Source of the DNA: CAIMDX01 sp041652155
Lineage (GTDB): Bacteria; Patescibacteriota; Minisyncoccia; Minisyncoccales; JAQTVQ01
Assembly: GCA_041652155.1 (NCBI GenBank)
Contig: JBAZHV010000006.1
Span: 1-53,751, forward strand
Direction: 5' to 3'
Length of the DNA stretch: 53,751 bases
Shown here piece after piece: positions 48,694 to 53,751 of the stretch (position 1 is the first letter of the stretch; the number at the start of each line of letters is the position of its first letter). A model generated the notes under the pieces. It did no database searches, had not been told where the DNA came from, and saw only the letters and a list, made by a program, of their open reading frames with translations. A program made the translations under genes and the position numbers.

Positions 48694-50970
48694 CTACTTC
48701 CCAATCTCTTCATCGTCAAGCGGGATATCCGGTCCTTCTTCTTCCTCCAATGATCTCTCCGCTGAGCTCATATAGACCTCTCTGGCCTTGGCTCCTTCGC
48801 CGGGGCCGATAACTCCCTTCTCTTCCAAAATGTCCAAAAGCCTGGCGGCGCGGGCATAGCCGACTTTAAGTTTCCTCTGCAAAAAGGAAGCTGAAGCCTT
48901 ATGCGTCGAAACGACTATATTCTTGGCTTCTTCATACAGCGGATCGCTGTCCCCTCCTTGGGAAAAACCGCTCTGTCCCATTATGCCGCTGCCGCCGGCA
49001 ACGTCAGGCAAGGTTTGCGCGTTCAACATTTCCTGCGAAAGGGATTCCGATTCGGGCGTGGCTTCCGCGTCTTTTTGATGCTCCAATATCCAAGCGACAA
49101 CTTTTTTTACCTCCTGCTCCGAGATGAAAGATCCTTGTATTCTTCTCGGCTTGATCAGGTCGGTCGATACGAAAAGCATATCTCCTTTGCCGATCAATTT
49201 TTCCGCTCCGGAAGTATCGAGAATGGTTCTTGAATCGATCTGCGAAGCCACCTGGAAAGCGATGCGCGAAGTGATGTTAGCTTTGATCAACCCTGTAATG
49301 ACTTCCACCGACGGCCTTTGCGTGGCCAGGATCAAATGGATGCCGACGGCTCTGGCCATCTGCGCCAAGCGGGCGATGTAAACCTCGATCTCTTTCCCGC
49401 GGGAAGACATCAGGTCGGCCAGCTCGTCGATAATTAAAATGATATAAGGAAGTTTCGGCTCGTCTTTCTTGCGGTTCTTGTTGTTGTAACTGTCGATGTC
49501 GCGGCTCTTTTTCTCGGCCAAAAATTCGAACCTTCTTTCCATTTCCACTACCAGCCATTTCAAAGCCACTACGGCTTTTTGAGGGTTGACCACGACAGGG
49601 CAAAGCAAATGGTTCAAAGAGTTATAGATCGAAAATTCAACTCTTTTCGGGTCCACCATTATCAATCTCATATCCGCGGGGCCGTGGCGATAAAGCAAAC
49701 TTAAAATGATGGTGTTCAAACCGATGGTTTTTCCCGCTCCGGTGGAACCGGCTACCAGCATATGAGGCATATGGGCCAAGCTGGCAAAGATCGGCGAACC
49801 CTTGACGTCTTTGCCTAAAGCGAAGAGCAACGGGCTGGAAGATTTCTGGAACTCATCCTGCTCCAAAAGCTCTCTCAATCTGACCATCGCCCGTTTTTTG
49901 TTGGGCATTTCCACTCCCACCAAAGAACGCCCCGGGATAGGAGCTTCGATCCTGATAGGATGGCTGGCTAACGCCAAAGCCAGGTCGGAAGATAAATTGG
50001 TTATCTTGGAAACCTTCACTCCTTCGGCAGGTTTTAAAGTATATTGAGTTACGGTCGGTCCGACGTTGATCTCGGACATTTCTACCGGAATGCCAAAATT
50101 CTGCAAAGTCCGCTTGATGATCCCCGCGTTCAATCCTATATCTCCGCTTTGAGGCTTGCTTCTTTCGTCTTCCAGCAAGCTCAACGGAGGCAATTCATAA
50201 GTTTCATCTTTTGCCAAAGCCTTTAATTCTTTGACCTTAAAATTCTCCAAATTATTGCCCAAGGTCAAAGGCTTAGCCGGCTCCTCTTTCTCTTTTTTCT
50301 TGGGCAGCTTGAATTTTTCCATCTTCAGAAAAGACGGCAAAGCGGGATCTTTCTTCGCGGGTTTCTTTATTTTTTTCTCCTCCTCTTCATCGTCCGCATC
50401 ATTATCCTTTTTATCGAACAAGGGTTCTTCGAAAAAATTCTTGATCAATGCTTCCACCAAGATGGAAAAGCCGATAATTATTGCCACTAAAAATATCACT
50501 ATGCTGAGTACGAAATTGAATAGTTTGAAAAGCAAAAAAGATAAAACGTATCCGAGCATTCCTCCTTGTCCTCCGTAAAAAATTTTAAAATGCTGCGAAA
50601 GATCGGGATCGCTGTTTATTTCTCTCAGCCCCAGCAGCCCGGCGCAGCCTAAAAACAAAAACAACCCTGACAATATTAAAGGATTTTTAACATCTTTCAG
50701 GGTTGTTTTGTTTTTTAAAAATACCAATCCCGACAGGATCAGGAATATTGGCAGAAGATAGATGGAGCCTCCGGCAAGGAAATTGAAAACAGCTTTAAGG
50801 CCGTTCCCGACCATGCCGGCTTTGTCGAAAAAAGAAAAAAACAAAATCAGCGACAGCAGCAGGCTTGACCCGCACCATACTATTCTTGATGTTTTTTCCG
50901 AGAGTTTGTAAGTAGAAGATCCCTCCCCTTCTCTGCGGACGGCTTTCTTCTGTTTTTTTCTTTTCGACAT
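48694..50970 (-). CDS. ftsK: DNA translocase FtsK
   Basis: Pumps and resolves chromosome ends at the septum. The 758-residue protein has four N-terminal membrane segments (IVWCGSSLLLSLILFF, FLAGGSIYLLPIFLIL, LSGLFLFLGCAGLLGL, LFNFVLSIVIFLVAIIIGF), a short charged linker, and the motor: GSTGAGKTIGLNTIIL (Walker A), IILIIDELADLMSSRG (Walker B), and IRLAQMARAVGIHLILATQRP. The gamma winged helix is KVGYARAARLLDILEEKGVI. It is 21 bases after rpoC. An inverted repeat (CAACCCTGA.../...TCAGGGTTG, 50671-50712) within the membrane part is probably incidental. Confidence 0.97.
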   Translation of the reverse strand: MSKRKKQKKAVRREGEGSSTYKLSEKTSRIVWCGSSLLLSLILFFSFFDKAGMVGNGLKAVFNFLAGGSIYLLPIFLILSGLVFLKNKTTLKDVKNPLILSGLFLFLGCAGLLGLREINSDPDLSQHFKIFYGGQGGMLGYVLSFLLFKLFNFVLSIVIFLVAIIIGFSILVEALIKNFFEEPLFDKKDNDADDEEEEKKIKKPAKKDPALPSFLKMEKFKLPKKKEKEEPAKPLTLGNNLENFKVKELKALAKDETYELPPLSLLEDERSKPQSGDIGLNAGIIKRTLQNFGIPVEMSEINVGPTVTQYTLKPAEGVKVSKITNLSSDLALALASHPIRIEAPIPGRSLVGVEMPNKKRAMVRLRELLEQDEFQKSSSPLLFALGKDVKGSPIFASLAHMPHMLVAGSTGAGKTIGLNTIILSLLYRHGPADMRLIMVDPKRVEFSIYNSLNHLLCPVVVNPQKAVVALKWLVVEMERRFEFLAEKKSRDIDSYNNKNRKKDEPKLPYIILIIDELADLMSSRGKEIEVYIARLAQMARAVGIHLILATQRPSVEVITGLIKANITSRIAFQVASQIDSRTILDTSGAEKLIGKGDMLFVSTDLIKPRRIQGSFISEQEVKKVVAWILEHQKDAEATPESESLSQEMLNAQTLPDVAGGSGIMGQSGFSQGGDSDPLYEEAKNIVVSTHKASASFLQRKLKVGYARAARLLDILEEKGVIGPGEGAKAREVYMSSAERSLEEEEGPDIPLDDEEIGK

Positions 50971-50991
50971 TGAGATTGATTTAACAACAAA

Positions 50992-53751
50992 TTAAGAATT
51001 GGCTGGCTTCTTGGTAAAACCGGTGCCCACTGGTACCAATTTACCAATAATAACGTTTTCTTTCAATCCTCTTAATTTGTCCTGGGCTCCCTTCAAAGAA
51101 GCTCTGATCAACACGCGGGAAGTTTCTTGGAACGAAACGGCGGACAAGAAGCTGTCAGACGTTAAAGCGACCTTAGAGATGCCCAATAACAATTCTTGAG
51201 CTCTGATCGGCTCTTTCTTTTGCTCCTTGAGCTTGGCCTGTTCTTCCATATACTGTCCGCGGGAGATAACTTCGCCCGGGCTATATAATCCGTCTCCGGG
51301 AGTTTTTACTTTCACGCGCGAGAACATCTGCTTGGCCATGATCTCGATATGCTTATCATGGATCGGCACGCCCTGGGTGACATAAACTCTCTGAATTTCT
51401 TTGATGACATAGCTCTGAACCGCTTCCTTTCCTTTGATCTTGAACAATTTTTTCATATCAAGAGGCCCAACGGTAAGCGGAGTGCCGGCTTTGACTTCCT
51501 GTCCGACTTTGACCAGCATTTCTATCTTCGGAGGGAACTGATATTCGACAAGCTGCACCTCGTCCTTCTTTTCGCCTTCTTTTTTCTTGCCGTCTCCCGA
51601 TGGAAGAAGAGTTATCAACCCTTTTTCTTCATCAATGCTGGCTATTTTGCCGTCTTCAAGGGCAATCGCCGCCTCTCCTTTCGGCTGGCGCTTTTCAAAA
51701 ATTTCTTCAACCCTCGGCAAACCGTAAGTGATATCAACCGATTCGGCCACGCCTCCGGTGTGGAAGGTTCTCATTGTAAGCTGCGTGCCGGGTTCTCCGA
51801 TGGATTGCGCGGCAACTACGCCGACAGCCTCGCCGAGATTGACCAATCCTCCCCAGCCCATATCCATACCATAACATTTGCGGCAAATACCTCTTTGGTT
51901 TTTGCAAGAAAGAGGAGAACGGGCTCTTATCTGTTCTATCCCGGAACTGACTATCGCTTCAGCGACGTGCCAATCGATCATACCGCCTTTTTCAATAATG
52001 GTCTCTCTGGTTTGAGGATTGACAACATCGTCCATCACGATCCTTCCAAGTATTTTATAAGTGAAATCCTGGCCGATCTCATTGGCTTCGGCCTTAGAGA
52101 GAATAGAGCCTACGGAATCATGACAGTCCTCCTCGGTCACTATCACTTCATGAGCCACATCGACCAATCTTCTGGTCAAATAACCTGCGCTCGATGTACG
52201 CAAAGCCGTATCGGCGGTACCTTTTCTGGCGCCGTGAGTGGAAATGAAATATTCCAGTACGTTGAATCCTTCTTTGAAAGAACTCTTAATAGGCAACTCG
52301 ATGATACGTCCGGCAGGGTTGGAGACCAATCCTTTCATTCCGGCCATCTGCGCCACCTGCGACCAAGAACCTTTTGACTTGGAATCGATCATGGAAAATA
52401 CGGGGCCGTTTGGAGGCAAAATAGTCGGGATGATCTTTTCCAATTCGGTCTTGACCTTTTTCCATATCTCGATAGCTTGGTTGGCTTTTTCTTTTTGGGA
52501 AAGCAAACCTTGAGTGTAATAAGCTTCTATTTTCTTTATTTTTTCTTCAGCTTCTTTTACCAAAGCGCCTTTCTGCTCCGGTACGATCAAGTCGTCCATA
52601 CCCCAGGAGATACCGGACTTCGTGGCATATTCAAAACCAACGTTTTTTATTTCATCCAATATCTTCCAAGCTTCCCCGACCTCTTTTTCTATAATATTTT
52701 TAACCAGTTCCTTGGCTGTTTTGGAATTCAAAAGATAATTCTGAAAACCAATGCTCTTTGGAAGAACCTGGTTAAAAATAATGCGGCCGACGCTCGTCTC
52801 CAATATCTTGCCGTCGATCAAAGCTTTGATCTTGGCCTGGAGATCGATGATCCCCAACTCGTAAGCCATTATCGCTTCCTGAGGAGAACTCATGGTTTTT
52901 CCTTCTCCGGTTTTTCCTTCGATGATCTTGGTCAGATGATAGCAGCCCAATATCACATCTTTTCCGGGCAATACGATAGGCTCGGCTGTGGCCGGTTTCA
53001 ACAAATTGACCGAGGACATCATCCTCTCTCTCGCCTCTTTTTGAGCCTCATCCGATAACGGCAAATGGATAGCCATCTGATCGCCATCAAAGTCGGCGTT
53101 AAATGCGGTACAAACGTAAGGGCTGATACGGATAGCCTCTCCTTCGATCAGAACCGGTTTGAAGGCTTGGATGCCCAAACGATGCAGGGTCGGAGCGCGG
53201 TTCAAAAGAACCAGCTTCTCTTTCACGACATCTTCAAGACACTCCCATACTTCATCGGTCTCGTCTTCGATCAACTTCTTGGCGCCGCCCATATTATAAA
53301 CCAATTCCCTCTCGATCAATTTTTTGACCACGAAAGGTTTGAACAATTCCAAAGCCATTTTCTTCGGAACGCCGCATTCGTTCAATTGCAAAGCAGGGCC
53401 GACAACGATGACGCTGCGTCCTGAATAATCGACTCTTTTCCCGAGCAGGTTCTGGCGGAAGCGTCCCTGCTTGCCTTGGAGCATGTCAGCCAAGCTCTTC
53501 AAAAGCCTTCTGCCTCCGGTAGTGGCCGCGGTCATTGTTCCTTTTCTCATTTTGCTGTCGATCAAAGAGTCGACAGCTTCCTGCAACATTCTTTTTTCGT
53601 TCCTTACGATAACCTCGGGAGCATTGATCTCCAAGAGATGTTTCAAACGATTGTTGCGGTTGATGATCCTGCGGTAAAGATCGTTCAAATCCGAAGAAGC
53701 GTAACGGCCCCCGTCCAATTGGACCATCGGTCTCAGGTCTGGCGGCAGAAC
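50992..53751 (-). CDS. rpoC: RNA polymerase beta' subunit RpoC (5' truncated by window end)
   Basis: The gene enters the window from the right, so its 5' end is missing: codons at 53728-53751 still read VLPPDLRP before the internal Met at 53727. The last 919 or so residues are visible. Catalytic Mg-binding NADFDGDQMAIHLPLS is present, as are GKRVDYSGRSVIVVGP, the trigger-loop region (GSRKGLADTA analog: STHGARKGTADTALRTSSAGYLTRRL in part) and the second zinc site SCKNQRGICRKCYG. The end is GFTKKPANS. It is the gene before ftsK in the minus direction. Confidence 0.98.
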   Translation of the reverse strand, partial: VLPPDLRPMVQLDGGRYASSDLNDLYRRIINRNNRLKHLLEINAPEVIVRNEKRMLQEAVDSLIDSKMRKGTMTAATTGGRRLLKSLADMLQGKQGRFRQNLLGKRVDYSGRSVIVVGPALQLNECGVPKKMALELFKPFVVKKLIERELVYNMGGAKKLIEDETDEVWECLEDVVKEKLVLLNRAPTLHRLGIQAFKPVLIEGEAIRISPYVCTAFNADFDGDQMAIHLPLSDEAQKEARERMMSSVNLLKPATAEPIVLPGKDVILGCYHLTKIIEGKTGEGKTMSSPQEAIMAYELGIIDLQAKIKALIDGKILETSVGRIIFNQVLPKSIGFQNYLLNSKTAKELVKNIIEKEVGEAWKILDEIKNVGFEYATKSGISWGMDDLIVPEQKGALVKEAEEKIKKIEAYYTQGLLSQKEKANQAIEIWKKVKTELEKIIPTILPPNGPVFSMIDSKSKGSWSQVAQMAGMKGLVSNPAGRIIELPIKSSFKEGFNVLEYFISTHGARKGTADTALRTSSAGYLTRRLVDVAHEVIVTEEDCHDSVGSILSKAEANEIGQDFTYKILGRIVMDDVVNPQTRETIIEKGGMIDWHVAEAIVSSGIEQIRARSPLSCKNQRGICRKCYGMDMGWGGLVNLGEAVGVVAAQSIGEPGTQLTMRTFHTGGVAESVDITYGLPRVEEIFEKRQPKGEAAIALEDGKIASIDEEKGLITLLPSGDGKKKEGEKKDEVQLVEYQFPPKIEMLVKVGQEVKAGTPLTVGPLDMKKLFKIKGKEAVQSYVIKEIQRVYVTQGVPIHDKHIEIMAKQMFSRVKVKTPGDGLYSPGEVISRGQYMEEQAKLKEQKKEPIRAQELLLGISKVALTSDSFLSAVSFQETSRVLIRASLKGAQDKLRGLKENVIIGKLVPVGTGFTKKPANS

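Noticed and set aside
50658..50725. Inverted repeat with CAACCCTGA inside ftsK as a terminator
   Set aside because: It lies within the membrane-segment coding part of an intact gene; probably chance from Asn/Lys/Phe codons.

Overview
This 53.75 kb window reads like a chromosomal scaffold from a Patescibacteria / Candidate Phyla Radiation genome, most likely Parcubacteria-like. The assignment is inference from gene content. The evidence is compact, mostly single-strand gene runs, many starts without a clear Shine-Dalgarno, a eukaryote-type (GT3) glycogen synthase cluster, small membrane and surface proteins with the AWTEP..QTK-type N-terminus, and short palindromic intergenic repeats. A 100-N gap flanked by an exact 127-bp overlap shows that it is an assembled metagenomic or isolate scaffold.

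Layout. 0.1-3.3 kb: dnaG-rpoD operon with its own promoter and terminator. 3.4-7.5 kb: ferredoxin/thioredoxin-like fusion, SdpI-like and SIMPL proteins, secreted cyclophilin, dcd, small membrane protein. 7.6-14.3 kb: glycogen/alpha-glucan cluster (GT4 glycosyltransferase, GH57, DUF5752-like protein, GT3 glycogen synthase, debranching enzyme) behind one recognisable promoter. 14.4-25.7 kb: small membrane proteins and accessory enzymes (methyltransferases, AlkD-like, flavodoxin, HAD phosphatase, serpin, Bax-inhibitor-1 family, viroplasmin-RNase H, DUF475, DUF4230, polysaccharide deacetylase).

25.7-28.3 kb: an AT-rich island with an AAA15/COG1106-type ATPase, a TOPRIM-like small protein and an unknown third protein. 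It is bracketed by two 38-bp direct repeats, and one of these is the terminator of the adjacent tRNA-Ser. I read this as an ATPase/nuclease anti-phage candidate. 28.3-30.5 kb: tRNA-Ser, HtpX, a DUF1877-like protein and LemA. 30.7-33.1 kb: three tandem paralogues of an HExxH protein family I cannot name. Two of them sit behind near-identical promoters that place the transcript start at the ATG (leaderless), with a small convergent transcription unit between the first two.

33.1-35.4 kb: groES-groEL with a textbook promoter followed by a CIRCE-type operator, so HrcA control is predicted. 35.4-39 kb (+ strand): a leaderless GTG-start membrane protein, secG, a peptide-binding protein carrying an inserted peptidoglycan-binding domain, and a SIS-like protein. 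39-41.6 kb: duplicated palindromic repeats, tRNA-Leu, RNase J and a 28-bp perfect inverted repeat that resembles IS ends. 41.6-45.1 kb: a large glycine-rich surface protein and a phosphomannomutase/phosphoglucomutase gene interrupted only by the assembly gap. 45.4-47.1 kb: rpsF-ssb-rpsR. 47-47.3 kb: a frameshifted fragment of the surface-protein N-terminus. 47.4-53.75 kb: rpoC (5' end outside the window), ftsK and recA on the minus strand.

The core genes give replication, transcription, translation and chaperone housekeeping. The accessory genes point to alpha-glucan storage, a busy envelope and cell-surface interaction, and one plausible defence cassette. All functional calls rest on motif recognition by eye; no database search was run.
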